NCBI GenBank assembly: GCA_036251205.1
Contig: CP133958.1
Location: 186,001-250,000, forward strand
Length of the DNA: 64,000 nucleotides
Reading direction: 5' to 3'
Source: Orbaceae bacterium BiB
Lineage (GTDB): Bacteria > Pseudomonadota > Gammaproteobacteria > Enterobacterales > Orbaceae
How positions within the stretch are numbered: position 1 is the first letter of the stretch; each line of letters starts with the position of its first letter. The notes below the pieces were generated by a model, which saw only the letters and a program-made list of their open reading frames with translations, had not been told where the DNA came from and did not search any database. Positions 10,064 to 22,825 of the stretch are shown here, piece by piece. The translations under genes and the position numbers were made by a program.

Positions 10064-10368
10064 GATTATACCCTATTAAACATCGAAAAATGGCGTTGAT
10101 TATACACCAATTTCCATTTTAGGGATACAGTAAAATATGGCTTTGATTGTTTTTATCGTGTTGATGTTTTTACTATATATTTGGATATTATAGCCAGAAT
10201 AGTTAGACGTTTTTAACTGATTAGATATTTTCGATAGTTAAGCTATATATTTGAGTATATAACGCTTTTTTATGCTATAATTATCGGTCACAGCAGAATT
10301 ATAACGAAAGTTTTGTTCTACTTTAGTGAAGTGTATAATGGGTAGAGTAATAAATAGGGAGTCAACTT
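10064..10368. other. Intergenic region between divergent ychF and the FAD reductase gene
   Basis: This 305-base, AT-rich gap must hold promoters for both divergent genes. I see several AT-rich -10-like sequences but no convincing operator, RNA gene or reading frame. Confidence 0.4.
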
Positions 10369-11169
10369 ATGCATCAAAAAACGTCTTCTCATAAAAAAAA
10401 ATCGATTAATGGTTTATTAACGGTTGAGTCTAGTCGACAATTATCGAACAATTTAATTGAAATTGTTTTTAGTTGCGATAAAAAGCTAGAAATAGACCCA
10501 TTATGGATTGGGCCTCATTTAAAATTGTTGTTCCCTGTCGCTAATTGTAGCGAAATTGTTTTTCCTTTGATTAATGAAGAGGGGAAAATCATTTGGCAAG
10601 AAGGGACGCGGGAAAGAGTTAGAACCTATAGTATTCGACGTTATGATGAAAAAAGTAATACGATTGCCGTACATTTTGTTATTCATCAGCAAGGTGTTGC
10701 GACCACTTGGGCGCAAAATGCGCAAGTTGGTGATCGTATTGGACTTGTTGCAATGGGATCAAAACGTCGCTTTGATGAAATAAGCCAGTTAACTCTACTC
10801 GGTGACATTTCAGCTATGCCTGCAATCTGTTATACATTAGAACATTTACCGGCTAACCAAAAAACAGTGGCAATTATCGAAGTGCGTGATGAAAAAGATA
10901 AACTCTCTTTAGCTCTTCCTGAATATGCACAGCTGCATTGGTTAGTAACGCCGCAAGGTAGTCCAAGCCAGATTATGACTAAATTGGAACAGTTACAATT
11001 AACTGTCGATGATAATGCGCTATTTTGGGGAGGCATGGAGTCATCAGTATCTCAGTCATTACGTAATTTCTTAAAAGATCATTTTGCTAATTTATCTTCT
11101 GATTCAACACGTTTAATTAGTTACTGGCGCGAAGGATTTGCCGAAGGACAATTCAAACACCATGACTAG
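10369..11169 (+). CDS. Siderophore-interacting FAD protein (YqjH/ViuB-like ferric reductase)
   Basis: A 266-residue cytoplasmic flavoprotein of the siderophore-interacting family, which reduces ferric chelates to release iron. The FAD-binding motif RVRTYSIRRYD is near residue 85. The C-terminal SIP domain ends with the usual SYWREGFAEGQF signature. E. coli YqjH, a close type, uses NADPH. It starts after a clear GGGAGT ribosome-binding site. The acpH gene follows 21 bases later and may be in the same transcript. No siderophore gene lies nearby, so the exact substrate is unknown. Confidence 0.88.
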   Translation: MHQKTSSHKKKSINGLLTVESSRQLSNNLIEIVFSCDKKLEIDPLWIGPHLKLLFPVANCSEIVFPLINEEGKIIWQEGTRERVRTYSIRRYDEKSNTIAVHFVIHQQGVATTWAQNAQVGDRIGLVAMGSKRRFDEISQLTLLGDISAMPAICYTLEHLPANQKTVAIIEVRDEKDKLSLALPEYAQLHWLVTPQGSPSQIMTKLEQLQLTVDDNALFWGGMESSVSQSLRNFLKDHFANLSSDSTRLISYWREGFAEGQFKHHD

Positions 11170-11190
11170 TCGATTTGTGTCATTCTATTT

Positions 11191-11769
11191 ATGAATATTT
11201 TGGCTCATATCCACTTAGCAGCATTATCTAATACTTCAGTAATTGGTAATGCTGCTGCGGATTTTATTAAGGGTGATCCTTATCGTCAATATACCCCATT
11301 TATTGCTGATGGTATCATGATGCATCGACGAGTTGATAAATTGGTCGATGAATTGCCTGAAATTGAACAGGCAAAGTTACTTTTCCGCTCAGAAACTAGG
11401 CGGGTTGCTCCCATTACACTTGATATTGTTTGGGACCATTTTCTATCTAAACATTGGGCATGTTATATGCAACAAAGTCTGCCTGATTTTAATTTATCAA
11501 TGCAAAAGTTAATTAAGCAAGATATTGCCTTATTTCCTGTAGAGTTTAAGCAATTTATGGGGTATTTATGGCAAAATGAGTGGCTCGTTAACTATGCTCA
11601 TCAAGATTTTATTAAACGTGTATTAAATGGTATGGCTAATGAGCGTCCTAAACTTGAAAAGCTAAGAGTGAGTTTTACTGATTTCACCGATAATTACGCG
11701 CAACTTGAACAACTTTTTTTCATATTTTATCCAAGACTGATCAAAAAAGCGCAATCAGCACAACTTTAA
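11191..11769 (+). CDS. acpH: Acyl carrier protein phosphodiesterase AcpH
   Basis: A 192-residue hydrolase that removes the 4'-phosphopantetheine group from holo-ACP. It has the family N-terminus NILAHIHLAAL, the metal-binding region GNAAADFIKG, the MMHRRVDKLVD block and the later WDHFLSKHW motif, in the order found in E. coli AcpH (193 residues). Soluble and cytoplasmic. It lies just downstream of the FAD reductase gene. Identification is firm. Confidence 0.93.
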   Translation: MNILAHIHLAALSNTSVIGNAAADFIKGDPYRQYTPFIADGIMMHRRVDKLVDELPEIEQAKLLFRSETRRVAPITLDIVWDHFLSKHWACYMQQSLPDFNLSMQKLIKQDIALFPVEFKQFMGYLWQNEWLVNYAHQDFIKRVLNGMANERPKLEKLRVSFTDFTDNYAQLEQLFFIFYPRLIKKAQSAQL

Positions 11770-11911
11770 TCCTAAAGCGTAATAAAAATATGACATTAAA
11801 TAGCGAGAGCATTCTCATAATTCCATTTTTCTAACTGAATAATCATAATCAGCGAATAAATTATTTGATCACTAGATAAGTAATTGATACACAAAGTGAC
11901 GGATATTTATT

Positions 11912-13581
<1,670 letters not shown>

Positions 13582-13675
13582 GCGATTATTTTTAAGTGAC
13601 AAAATAATGCCATTTTGGTTATTTTAAGTATATAATTTGCCACACTCTAACCATTATAATAATAGTAACGAAAAT

Positions 13676-15124
13676 ATGGCTAAACAGATTAAAGCAATTA
13701 AGTGCCCTAATTGTGGTAGTGTTGAAAAAAGTAAATTAGATAAAGATCTTTATCATTGTGCTAATTGTAATACCGATTATTTTTTAGATAATGATGATAT
13801 TAATATTAACGTCAATAACCGTGTTGAATATACTAATAACACCTCTTACTTTACCAAAAATAAAACGTTATTAATTGTTGTAACCGTCATTGCTGTTTTA
13901 GTTATTGTGAGCTATATGTTTATTAGCGGAATATCCAGTAAATCGCATAATACTCCGACTCACAGTGGTAATACGTATGTAACATCCACTGCAACACCAT
14001 CTCAAACGTTACCACAAACACCACCGAAGCCTGAACCGAAAGCGATAACATATACGCAAAGTAATAAAATATTTTACACTTATCTCTTTGGTGATGATGG
14101 TATCTACTCTTTTAATATTGCCTATCGGACGTTTGATCGTAGTAATAATCAACGCAATGGTATTTATTACGAAATTCGTGATGTTAAGAGTGGTCATTTA
14201 ATTCATAGTGAGTTATTACGTCCCGATGGTAATACGGATAATTGGTTTTTCCGTCGTTTTGATAATCTAGTAACTTATATTATCTATAATGAGTCAACCA
14301 TTTACGCTTTTGATGAGAATACCGGTAATGTCACTGATGTGACATCAACGCTATTTAAAGATCGCCCTGAATTTGTATCAGGAATTGCAACGGTTAATTT
14401 TACGCCGTGGGGATATGAAGATAGTTTCTATATATTAACCAATAATGGTCAAGAGTATTTTTATTATCCTTTGTCGAATCAAGTGTATAATTACAATATT
14501 GATTATGAAGCATTGCAAGCGCATTTTAACAAACTGAATGAAAAGCGTGAAAATGTTGATGAACCTTATGATCGTTATAGTTACCTGTTTGAATATTTTG
14601 GTAATCAAAAGAATAATCCAATATTAATTAAAGTTGTCTATAAGACAAAAAATATTTCACGCTTTGAGACTTTTGGCGTTTCAAATGTTGAGAATCAGAG
14701 TAAACCTTATAAAATTAATTTGCAGTATGGTGAAGGACCTATTATTGATGATAAGGTGCTTGCCGCCGATAGAATTTTTTTCAAGCCAACGGTTGTTTAT
14801 AGCAATAAAGATGAGCTGATTATACGAGTTAAAAATAATGCTTCACCAAAAGCTTATTATAATTTACAGAGTCTTGATACGAATACTGGCGATGTTAAAT
14901 GGACAGTCAAAGGCGATGAAAAGTTGGATTTTTTCTCTAATTCGAGTTCATCAGGTAACCTTGAAGTGTGGAGTAAATATAATTTAGAGTCTAGAAAATT
15001 ATTTATTCCCTACAAGATGGGGTATATTGTTCAATTAGATTTCGGCCAATATGTATTGATTTCAAAACAAGGTGAGGTAAGTGATATTATTATATATCAG
15101 CCAGAAGCTCTGTTTACCGAGTAA
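13676..15124 (+). CDS. Zinc-ribbon membrane-anchored protein of unknown function
   Basis: I do not recognise this 482-residue protein. The N-terminus has a zinc ribbon, KCPNCGS then HCANCN (two CxxC pairs about 18 residues apart). One hydrophobic helix follows (about residues 65-85, LLIVVTVIAVLVIVSYMFI), then a Pro/Thr/Ser-rich linker, then about 370 residues rich in beta-type sequence that should lie outside the cytoplasm. That part reads like a repeated PQQ/beta-propeller-like fold (LQSLDTNTGDVKWTVKG resembles PQQ-repeat strands), but I cannot confirm this. An in-frame TTG at 13637 is possible. The ATG at 13676 is preferred because it places the ribbon at the N-terminus. Confidence 0.75.
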   Translation: MAKQIKAIKCPNCGSVEKSKLDKDLYHCANCNTDYFLDNDDININVNNRVEYTNNTSYFTKNKTLLIVVTVIAVLVIVSYMFISGISSKSHNTPTHSGNTYVTSTATPSQTLPQTPPKPEPKAITYTQSNKIFYTYLFGDDGIYSFNIAYRTFDRSNNQRNGIYYEIRDVKSGHLIHSELLRPDGNTDNWFFRRFDNLVTYIIYNESTIYAFDENTGNVTDVTSTLFKDRPEFVSGIATVNFTPWGYEDSFYILTNNGQEYFYYPLSNQVYNYNIDYEALQAHFNKLNEKRENVDEPYDRYSYLFEYFGNQKNNPILIKVVYKTKNISRFETFGVSNVENQSKPYKINLQYGEGPIIDDKVLAADRIFFKPTVVYSNKDELIIRVKNNASPKAYYNLQSLDTNTGDVKWTVKGDEKLDFFSNSSSSGNLEVWSKYNLESRKLFIPYKMGYIVQLDFGQYVLISKQGEVSDIIIYQPEALFTE

Positions 15125-15148
15125 TTGGATGATTGAATTAGAAGGAAC

Positions 15149-16198
15149 ATGAGTATAATGAGTGACTCTTTATTAAGTGTGGATTCGTCAATAACTACTG
15201 TTAAGTCAACAAAAGTGTTACCTGTTAGTAATGCATTACTGTTAGCAGCAGCACCTATTTATAGTTGCCAATTTGATGGTAAAGGTAAAGCTAATCCGAT
15301 TGTTGCACAGGGACAAGCAACCATCAGTGAACCATGTTGGTTACACTTGGATTTTGCTAATCAAGAGACGATTGACTGGATTAATGCAACGGAATTATTA
15401 CCGGAATTGGTGAAAGAAGAACTTATCAAACCAAATCAAATCGCGAAAGAAACGCGTTTTGATACAGGGATCCTTGTGGTTTTACGAGGTGTTAATATTA
15501 CACCTAATTCTTTGCCCGACCCGATCGTGACATTTCGGTTTTATATTACGGATAATTTAATTATCTCAACTCGTCATCAACAGATTGATGCGATAGCTCA
15601 ATTGAAGGATAAATTCGATCACGGTATTGGGCCAGTTGATGTTGCGGATTGGCTTATTCAAATATCAGAGCTGATTAGTGATCAAGTGAATATTTCGTTT
15701 GATAATGTGCATAACAGAATTATCAAACTGGAAGATAATGCGTTAAATCAACGGATCTTTTCTTATAAAGAGATTGGACGAGTACGTAAACAATTAATTA
15801 TACTGCGCCGTTTGTTGGCTCCGCAACGAGATATTTTTGTCCGTATTTCAACAGAACGAATATCATGGATTGACGATAATGATCGGCAACATTTACACGA
15901 TATTTCCAATCAACAAACCCACTATATTAGTGATATCGACAGTTGCCTATTACGGCTTGGTTCGTTGATGGAACAAATTAATGGTCTACTCGCAGAATCA
16001 ACGAATAAACGAATCTACCTGATGACATTAGTCACCTTAATTTTTATGCCAATTACCTTTTTAACCAGCTTATTAGGTGTGAATTTAGCCGGAATACCTT
16101 TTAGCGAATCCCATTGGGGATTTGGTGCTTTTGTGATTCTAATCGTCCTTGTATGTATTGGCTCTATTATTTGGTTAAAGTCTAAAAAATGGATGTGA
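15149..16198 (+). CDS. zntB: Zinc transporter ZntB (CorA superfamily)
   Basis: A 349-residue member of the CorA metal-ion transporter superfamily, close to ZntB (zinc transport across the inner membrane). A large cytoplasmic domain is followed by two C-terminal helices. The family signature GVN follows the first helix, with the ZntB-type extension GVNLAGIPFSE. A helical stretch with HDISNQQTHYISDIDSCL matches the long stalk helix. The start at 15149 has an AGAAGGA ribosome site. It is slightly longer than E. coli ZntB (327) because of an N-terminal extension. It follows the zinc-ribbon gene by 24 bases, a suggestive but unproven link to zinc. Confidence 0.92.
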   Translation: MSIMSDSLLSVDSSITTVKSTKVLPVSNALLLAAAPIYSCQFDGKGKANPIVAQGQATISEPCWLHLDFANQETIDWINATELLPELVKEELIKPNQIAKETRFDTGILVVLRGVNITPNSLPDPIVTFRFYITDNLIISTRHQQIDAIAQLKDKFDHGIGPVDVADWLIQISELISDQVNISFDNVHNRIIKLEDNALNQRIFSYKEIGRVRKQLIILRRLLAPQRDIFVRISTERISWIDDNDRQHLHDISNQQTHYISDIDSCLLRLGSLMEQINGLLAESTNKRIYLMTLVTLIFMPITFLTSLLGVNLAGIPFSESHWGFGAFVILIVLVCIGSIIWLKSKKWM

Positions 16199-16526
16199 TC
16201 ATTCTGTTACAATAAAATAGAGAATAAGTGACAATCATTAAATAATTAATTAGCCTATTTTGGTAAAAATAATCGCGATTAATTAACGCCAATTTAGTCA
16301 AAATAGCTGTAAATAACGATATAAAAAAATTTCATTAGTCGCTAAATCAATTTTAGTATTTACTTAAAACAGATGATCATGAACTTAAATTATCAATGAT
16401 ATAATAAGAGCAGCAAAGCGTTGTAATGATGCAAAATTTATTACGATATGCCAAGTAATGGAAAACTATAATGAAAATATTTAACACTAAGCATCGATTT
16501 ATTCTCTTAGTTGCTATTGGTTATTA
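16199..16526. other. Intergenic region upstream of topB
   Basis: A 328-base AT-rich gap. It contains a short reading frame from 16471 ([18 protein letters not shown], stop near 16525) that looks like the start of a signal peptide or membrane protein and ends just before topB. It could be a gene remnant or a leader peptide. I see nothing else. Confidence 0.35.
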
Positions 16527-18410
16527 ATGCTTATGCATCAAGAATTATCATCCTCAAGTTACAAATTATTTATCGCCGAAAAACCAAGCTTAGCTAGGGC
16601 TGTAGTCGATGTATTACCAAAGCCTCACCAAAAAGGAGACGGTTTTATTCGTGCTGGTAATGGTGATATTGTCAGTTGGTGTATTGGTCATTTACTAGAA
16701 CAAGCTCCGCCAGATAGCTATGATGAGCGCTATAAAAAATGGCAAATCAGTGATTTACCAATTGTACCAGAACAGTGGTTATTACTGCCTAAAAGCAGTA
16801 CGCAAAAACAGTTTAATATCTTGGTTAAACTAATTAAACAGGCATCAGAAATTGTTCATGTTGGAGACCCCGATCGTGAAGGACAACTGCTGATTGATGA
16901 AGTGATCAACTATTGTCAGCTAGTGCCCGAAATCCGTAATAATGTTCAGCGTTGCTTAATCAGTGATCTCAATGCCGCAGCGGTTGAAAAATCATTAAAT
17001 AATTTAAAAAGTAACCGTGATTTTATTCCATTATCAACCTCAGCCTTAGCTAGAGCCCGAGCAGACTGGTTGTATGGCATTAATATGAGTCGACTATGTA
17101 CGATTAAAGGTCAACGTAGAGGCTATAAAGGGGTATTATCCATTGGGCGAGTACAAACACCAGTACTCGGTTTAGTTGTTCGCCGGGATTTAGAGATTGA
17201 ACATTTTGTTAGTAAACCTTTTTATGAAGTTTTTGCCATAATACAGACTCAGCATCAAGAGACATTTAAAGCGAAATGGCAGCCGAGTGAAGCTTGCGCT
17301 CCTTATCAAGATGAAGAGGGACGTTTATTACTAAAAGCACTGGCTGAAAATGTCTGCGAACGCATTAAAAATCACCCCGCTTTAATTGAAAATGTTAGTA
17401 ATAAGAAAAAGGAGCTAGCGCCACCGTTACCATTTAATCTTTCTACTTTACAGATTGAAATGGCGAAAAAGAGCGGTTTAAGTGCCCAAGAGGTGCTGGA
17501 TATCTGTCAGTCACTGTATGAGAAACATAAATTAATTACTTACCCTCGTTCAGATTGTCGCTTTTTACCTGAAGAACATCTTAATCAAATCGAAGGGGTT
17601 GTTGCAGCAATTAGCAATAATTGTGATGGATTAAGTGAGGCCATTGCACATGCTGATTTAACCATTAGAACTAAAGCGTGGAATGACAAAAAAGTTGAAG
17701 CTCATCACGCAATTATTCCAACATTAAGAAAAGCCGATAGTAAACGGCTCAGTCATCATGAGTTTGCCGTTTATACGACGGTGGCGACTCAATATTTAGC
17801 GCAATTTTACCCTAATTACCGTTATGCTGAATTACAAATTGACGTAGATATTGCAGGTGGTAAATTTATTGCGAAAGCGAATCAAATGTTAAGTGAAGGC
17901 TGGAAACAGCTATTTAAAAACAGTAATGCGACAACGCAAGAAGAGTCTGAACCGTTATTAACTAAATTGGTTAAAAAAGGTGAACAGGCGCAATGTATTG
18001 ATGCTGAACTGGTCAGTAAAGAAACCTCACCACCTAAACCTTTTAGCGATGCAACACTATTATCAGCGATGACAGGGATTGCTCGTTTTGTTAATGATCC
18101 TGAAATTAAAAAAATTCTTCGGGAAACCGATGGATTAGGGACAGAAGCAACGCGTGCCGGAATTATCGAGTTACTGTTTAAGCGTGAGTTTTTAACCCGT
18201 CAGGGTAAAACGATCCGTTCAACAGACATCGGACGTCAGCTGATTAATATGTTACCTACGGTAATGAGTGTACCGGATATGACAGCTCATTGGGAATCAC
18301 AATTAGATGCAATTAGCCAAAAATCATTTAGTTACCATCAATTTATGGCTGAGCTGACCAACTCTATCTATCAATTAATTGACCGAGTTAACTCAGCTCG
18401 TTTTAGCTAA
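16527..18410 (+). CDS. topB: DNA topoisomerase III
   Basis: Type IA topoisomerase (627 residues) that relaxes and decatenates DNA through a tyrosine-linked single-strand break. The Toprim domain starts [13 protein letters not shown] and has the acidic motif [12 protein letters not shown] (about 111-122). The catalytic Tyr is Tyr339 in [20 protein letters not shown] and the C-terminal [17 protein letters not shown] match TopB. It is about 25 residues shorter than E. coli TopB (653) at the basic C-terminal tail. A second in-frame ATG lies two codons in. Convergent with the next gene. Confidence 0.95.
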   Translation: MLMHQELSSSSYKLFIAEKPSLARAVVDVLPKPHQKGDGFIRAGNGDIVSWCIGHLLEQAPPDSYDERYKKWQISDLPIVPEQWLLLPKSSTQKQFNILVKLIKQASEIVHVGDPDREGQLLIDEVINYCQLVPEIRNNVQRCLISDLNAAAVEKSLNNLKSNRDFIPLSTSALARARADWLYGINMSRLCTIKGQRRGYKGVLSIGRVQTPVLGLVVRRDLEIEHFVSKPFYEVFAIIQTQHQETFKAKWQPSEACAPYQDEEGRLLLKALAENVCERIKNHPALIENVSNKKKELAPPLPFNLSTLQIEMAKKSGLSAQEVLDICQSLYEKHKLITYPRSDCRFLPEEHLNQIEGVVAAISNNCDGLSEAIAHADLTIRTKAWNDKKVEAHHAIIPTLRKADSKRLSHHEFAVYTTVATQYLAQFYPNYRYAELQIDVDIAGGKFIAKANQMLSEGWKQLFKNSNATTQEESEPLLTKLVKKGEQAQCIDAELVSKETSPPKPFSDATLLSAMTGIARFVNDPEIKKILRETDGLGTEATRAGIIELLFKREFLTRQGKTIRSTDIGRQLINMLPTVMSVPDMTAHWESQLDAISQKSFSYHQFMAELTNSIYQLIDRVNSARFS

Positions 18411-18428
18411 TCAGCATCAATTTATTGG

Positions 18429-19799
18429 TTAGGCGGTATGTCCATGACGCTTTTTAACCGATTTAAAGTACCAATAAAGGGTAAAATAAGCCAAGATACT
18501 TGCCAATAAATCTGAAATTGGTGGCGCCAACCAGACTCCGTTTAATCCTAAAAATAGCGGTAATATATAGAGCATTGGTAACAAAATTAACACTTGTCTT
18601 GATAGACTTAAAATAATCGAAACTTTCGCCATACCGATGCATTGGAAGAAACTAGTTGTTACCATTTGGAAGCCAAGTAGTATAAATAGGGCGGTAATTG
18701 AACGTAGTGCTGTTGAAGATAACTCAATCATCTCTTTATCAGGGGTAAAGGCACTGACTAATACATCCGGTATACACATCCCCAATAGAAAACCGACTCC
18801 AGTGATAATCGTTGCTGTCTTAACCGCATAAAAAAATGTCTCTTTGACTCGGTCATAGTTTTTAGCACCGTAATTATAGCCGACAATCGGTTGCATACCT
18901 TGGTTAATACCGATAACAATCATCACGATTAAGGTAATTAATCGATTGGCATTTGAGTAAGCGGCGATTGCATCATCGCCACTGATATGACTAAGTGGTG
19001 CATAAGAATTAAGCTGCCAATTAATAAATACAACGACAACTGATGTGGCAACTTGCATCGCAAAAGGCGACATACCGATGGATAAAATACTTAAAATTGA
19101 CTCTTTATCGAGACGTAAATTTTTTAAACGTAAACGAACTAGGCTTTTTTTACTTGTAAAATGAATCATTACTAGTATAAAACTGAGCATCATTGCTAAT
19201 GTAGTCGCCAGCGCAGCACCTCGCATACCCCAATCGAAAACTCTAATAAAAATAGGGGCTAAAATAATATTGGCAATTACTGTTGATAGAATAATTAGCA
19301 TAGCTTTAAGTGGATAGCCACAGGCCCGCATCATATTGGCATAGTTAAATGACAACGTTAAAAATAAGCTACCAGGTAAAAATATTTGTAAAAACTGTTT
19401 TGCATAGACATGGGTGACTTCACTTGCGCCCACAATATAGAGTAGGGGATCAATAAAAATCAGTAGCAGACCAAGAGTAATACCACTCAAGAGCAGGGTT
19501 AATACAAATGATGAGCCAATAATACGTTCAGCTTTATCTTGCGCTTTTTGTCCTAAAAAGATAGAGATGCGGCTTGCTGAACCTACACCCACTAATAAAC
19601 CTATTGCGGCGGCAATGGTCATCACAGGAAGAATTAGGCCGGCAGCACTTAAGGCTTCTTTACCGATCCAGTGACCAATAAAAATGCCATCGATAATATT
19701 ATAAAGTGTATTTACGGTGGTACCAATTATTGCCGGTAATGCATACTGCCAAAATAATTTACTGATTTTTTGTTCAGTAAAGTCATTGTAGTTTTTCAT
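18429..19799 (-). CDS. MATE-family multidrug/Na+ antiporter (MepA/VmrA-like)
   Basis: A 456-residue inner-membrane protein with twelve predicted helices in two six-helix halves. The N-terminal half starts KLFWQYALPAIIGTTVNTLYNIIDGIFIGHWIG, typical of MepA-like MATE exporters, which pump cationic drugs using Na+ or H+. The second half has the matching PFAMQVATSVVVVFINWQL block. A second MATE gene of a different branch (mdtK, 52080) is present in the window. Substrates cannot be told from sequence. Confidence 0.9.
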   Translation of the reverse strand: MKNYNDFTEQKISKLFWQYALPAIIGTTVNTLYNIIDGIFIGHWIGKEALSAAGLILPVMTIAAAIGLLVGVGSASRISIFLGQKAQDKAERIIGSSFVLTLLLSGITLGLLLIFIDPLLYIVGASEVTHVYAKQFLQIFLPGSLFLTLSFNYANMMRACGYPLKAMLIILSTVIANIILAPIFIRVFDWGMRGAALATTLAMMLSFILVMIHFTSKKSLVRLRLKNLRLDKESILSILSIGMSPFAMQVATSVVVVFINWQLNSYAPLSHISGDDAIAAYSNANRLITLIVMIVIGINQGMQPIVGYNYGAKNYDRVKETFFYAVKTATIITGVGFLLGMCIPDVLVSAFTPDKEMIELSSTALRSITALFILLGFQMVTTSFFQCIGMAKVSIILSLSRQVLILLPMLYILPLFLGLNGVWLAPPISDLLASILAYFTLYWYFKSVKKRHGHTA

Positions 19800-19999
19800 A
19801 AGGGTATCTAATTATTATTTTGAATTTTATTCGTTTTTTATAGTAGAAAATTGTAAAAATCTTGTTTAAGACAATTATTAGCGAGATAAGACCATATCTA
19901 AAGTGCGCTTATTTTAACAGACAATAAAATTGTTGATAGGTATTTTTTTCGTAATTCTGGTAAAATGGTACAATTAAATGAAAAAAGGTAATATGATTA

Positions 20000-20998
20000 A
20001 TGAGCTTACAGATAGAGCAAATTGTATTGCATCAACTCATCCGCAAAAATGAGAACGAAATTGATGTGGTATTACGAGATTCTTTACTCGAAAATCACCA
20101 AGTGGTGACAGATTTAATTGCTGATGTTAATCGCATTTATAATAATAAAGCGAAAGCATATGGATTGTTTAATGAAGGTAGCCTGTTTGAAGCTTCGGTT
20201 AAAGAGATGAAGTTAGGCAATCAAGATTTTTTAAACTTCTCACAAGAATCTGTTAAACAGTTACGTAATGAACTGGCTAAATATCCATTCGCAGAGGGTG
20301 GAACAGTCGTATTTTGCCAATATCGTTATTTGGCGGTGGAGTATTTACTGATTGCTGTTTTAAATACTTGTCATAGTATGCTAGTAAACGAAAAGCTTGA
20401 AATTAATCAAACCCAGTATCTGGATATTGATCATGCTGATATTATTGCCAGAATGGATATTACTGAATGGCAAACTGATCCTAATTCAAAACGCTATTTA
20501 ACTTTTCTTAAAGGTCGTGTTGGTCGTAAAGTATCTGACTTTTTTATGGATTATTTAGGTGCGAGTGAAGGCTTGAATGCTAAAAATCAAAATAAAAGTT
20601 TAGTGAAAGCTGTTGATGATTATTGTCAAGAAATTCAGCTTGATAAACAAGAGAAAAAAGCAGTACGTGAACAAGTTTATGGTTACTGTAAAGGTCAACT
20701 TGAAGCCGGAGAAGAGATTAGATTATCCAATTTAGCAAAAGAGTTACCTACTTCTGATGATAATGACTTTAGTTCATTCCTTGCAAGCCAAGACTATGAT
20801 CTCGATGAAGAGTTTCCTGTTGATCGTTCAACACTACGTCAGTTGAAAAAATTCTCGGGTAGTGGTGGTGGATTAACAATTAATTTTGACTCAGATTTAC
20901 TAGGTGAGCGTATTAAGTGGGATGCTCAAAGCGACACCTTAGTGATTAAAGGAATTCCTCCTAATTTACGAGATCAGCTACAGCGTAATAATAGTTAA
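20000..20998 (+). CDS. yejK: Nucleoid-associated protein YejK/NdpA
   Basis: A 332-residue nucleoid-associated protein, close in length to E. coli YejK (335). It starts [19 protein letters not shown] and has the [19 protein letters not shown] block seen throughout the family. The family binds DNA and, in phage studies, has been linked to topoisomerase IV control. It is soluble. A good terminator follows at once, so it is transcribed alone or as the last gene. Confidence 0.93.
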   Translation: MSLQIEQIVLHQLIRKNENEIDVVLRDSLLENHQVVTDLIADVNRIYNNKAKAYGLFNEGSLFEASVKEMKLGNQDFLNFSQESVKQLRNELAKYPFAEGGTVVFCQYRYLAVEYLLIAVLNTCHSMLVNEKLEINQTQYLDIDHADIIARMDITEWQTDPNSKRYLTFLKGRVGRKVSDFFMDYLGASEGLNAKNQNKSLVKAVDDYCQEIQLDKQEKKAVREQVYGYCKGQLEAGEEIRLSNLAKELPTSDDNDFSSFLASQDYDLDEEFPVDRSTLRQLKKFSGSGGGLTINFDSDLLGERIKWDAQSDTLVIKGIPPNLRDQLQRNNS

Positions 20999-21007
20999 AA
21001 TAAATTT

Positions 21008-21029
21008 TGCGAGGTAACTCGCATTTTTT
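21008..21029 (+). terminator. Rho-independent terminator of yejK
   Basis: Stem TGCGAG / CTCGCA with a GTAA tetraloop, followed by six T residues, 10 bases after the yejK stop. Confidence 0.85.
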
Positions 21030-21195
21030 ATCTTTTTTATACTAAAATTATACTTCCCATCAAAAAAATAACGAATTTTTGCTAATGCTTAAGTCTTTTC
21101 ATAAGTTGATTGTTGCGATAGCTTTATTACCACAGTGATATTTATTATCATAATCAATAGTGTTATCAGAATTGAAATATAATGGAGATAAAAGT

Positions 21196-22038
21196 ATGAA
21201 GTATGTTGGCGCTCATGTTAGTGCATCTGGAGGAGTTGATAATGCTCCAATTAATGCACATCAAATTCAGGCAACGGCTTTTGCTCTGTTTACTAAAAAT
21301 CAACGACAATGGCTGGCAAAACCATTAGAAACAGCGGTTATTGATAAATTTAAATATAACTGTGAAAAGTATGGTTATAGTAGTAAACAAATTTTACCCC
21401 ACGACAGTTATCTGATCAATTTGGGTCATCCAGAACAAGAACAACTGGATAAATCACGTACAGCTTTTTTAGATGAAATCCACCGCTGTGAGCAGCTAGG
21501 TTTAACGTTACTTAATTTTCATCCTGGCAGTGATTTACGTCAAATTTCTGTTGATGAGTGTTTAGCTCGAATTTCTGAATCGATAAATATTGCTTTAGAT
21601 AATAGTAATAATGTGGTTGCCGTCATCGAGAATACCGCCGGACAAGGTTCAAATTTAGGCTATAAATTTGAGCATTTGGCTCAAATTATTGATAAAGTTG
21701 AAGATAAAAGCCGAGTGGGTGTTTGTATTGATACTTGTCATGCTTTTGCTGCAGGTTATGATTTACGAACCCAAAAAGCGTGTGAAGAGACCTTCGCTGA
21801 ATTTGAGAAAATTGTTGGTTTTCAATATTTACGCGGTATGCATTTAAATGATGCTAAAAGTGAGCTGGCAAGCCATGTTGACCGACATCACAGTTTAGGA
21901 AAAGGGAATATTGGTAAAGTTGCGTTTGAGTATATTATGCAAGATCCACGTATTGATGAGATTCCGCTTATTTTAGAAACGATTGATCCTGATATTTGGG
22001 TTGATGAAATTGCCTGGTTAAAATCACTGGCGAAATAA
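21196..22038 (+). CDS. nfo: Endonuclease IV (AP endonuclease)
   Basis: Cleaves DNA 5' to abasic sites in base-excision repair using three zinc ions in a TIM barrel. The 280-residue protein starts [14 protein letters not shown], as in E. coli Nfo. Metal ligands are visible in [51 protein letters not shown] and LILETIDPD. An upstream in-frame ATG at 21160 exists, but GGAG lies 8 bases before 21196 and the family N-terminus begins there. It is convergent with the HIT-like gene. Confidence 0.96.
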   Translation: MKYVGAHVSASGGVDNAPINAHQIQATAFALFTKNQRQWLAKPLETAVIDKFKYNCEKYGYSSKQILPHDSYLINLGHPEQEQLDKSRTAFLDEIHRCEQLGLTLLNFHPGSDLRQISVDECLARISESINIALDNSNNVVAVIENTAGQGSNLGYKFEHLAQIIDKVEDKSRVGVCIDTCHAFAAGYDLRTQKACEETFAEFEKIVGFQYLRGMHLNDAKSELASHVDRHHSLGKGNIGKVAFEYIMQDPRIDEIPLILETIDPDIWVDEIAWLKSLAK

Positions 22039-22051
22039 ACTTAATAAGATA

Positions 22052-22531
22052 TTAAGCCAGTTTTATTTTTAGTTGATCAATAATAGTCTCCCGACTTAGA
22101 CCTTGATAAGGCGGGGGATCTAATCTTTCACAAAACTCTCGCCAGATAAAAAATGTCAATTCCGCACCATCTGTTGTTGTTTCGGGGGCTTGGATACCAA
22201 AAGATTGCAGCTGCCGATAACGTTGATCTTGCCAAAATAGATCGAGTACCCATTGGTTGATCGGGATAAAATGAAAATGTACAGCTAAGTTTTGAGTATG
22301 TCCATAACGTCCGATATACAAATATTTTGGCATCAATATCTCCGTTAATGCCCGTTCAATATTGGACATTAGCGTTGCCATTTCGATTAAAGCCTCATGA
22401 GGTAAACCATACAATTGTGTTTCTTTAGATGTTGAACTTAACATTATATAACCAGGCAGTGCCGAATTAACTCGGTGATTAACTGTCCAATACTGAGTCT
22501 CTTTGATTAACATTGAAGGTTCAATTTTCAT
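22052..22531 (-). CDS. HIT-like protein
   Basis: About 159 residues with a histidine-triad-like site, AVHFHFIPI. This keeps two of the usual three histidines of HxHxHxx; the third position is Ile/Pro, so catalysis may differ from classical HIT hydrolases. The upstream segment PGYIMLSSTSKETQLYGLPHEALIEM matches the HIT fold's first half. HIT proteins hydrolyse nucleotide-phosphoramidate or dinucleotide bonds. ATG at 22531 is chosen over an in-frame GTG at 22540. Exact substrate unknown. Confidence 0.75.
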   Translation of the reverse strand: MKIEPSMLIKETQYWTVNHRVNSALPGYIMLSSTSKETQLYGLPHEALIEMATLMSNIERALTEILMPKYLYIGRYGHTQNLAVHFHFIPINQWVLDLFWQDQRYRQLQSFGIQAPETTTDGAELTFFIWREFCERLDPPPYQGLSRETIIDQLKIKLA

Positions 22532-22825
22532 ACTATTCACTAATTTAAACTTGAAATATTTCTTCTTATACTAGCATTTTATTTCCTAAAGCAATAAGTC
22601 GTTATTACTTTTTCCATATCGTATTTATTTCCTGTTTTTATCTAAATTTGTGCAGTGAATATCGATAATTTACTGATGTGCTATGAGTCTATAATTACTT
22701 TCTCATCATTTAGTATATAACTAAATGCTATATAATTATGCTTAATTCATATTTCGTTAGGTGATTGTTTATTGCTAGATTAACCATAATAACAGGGTGA
22801 TTAAACTATGAATTAGGAGTAAATA

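Noticed and set aside
22541..22825. MetJ boxes or a SAM riboswitch upstream of metQ
   Set aside because: No tandem 8-base MetJ boxes and no riboswitch-like core were visible by eye in the AT-rich leader.
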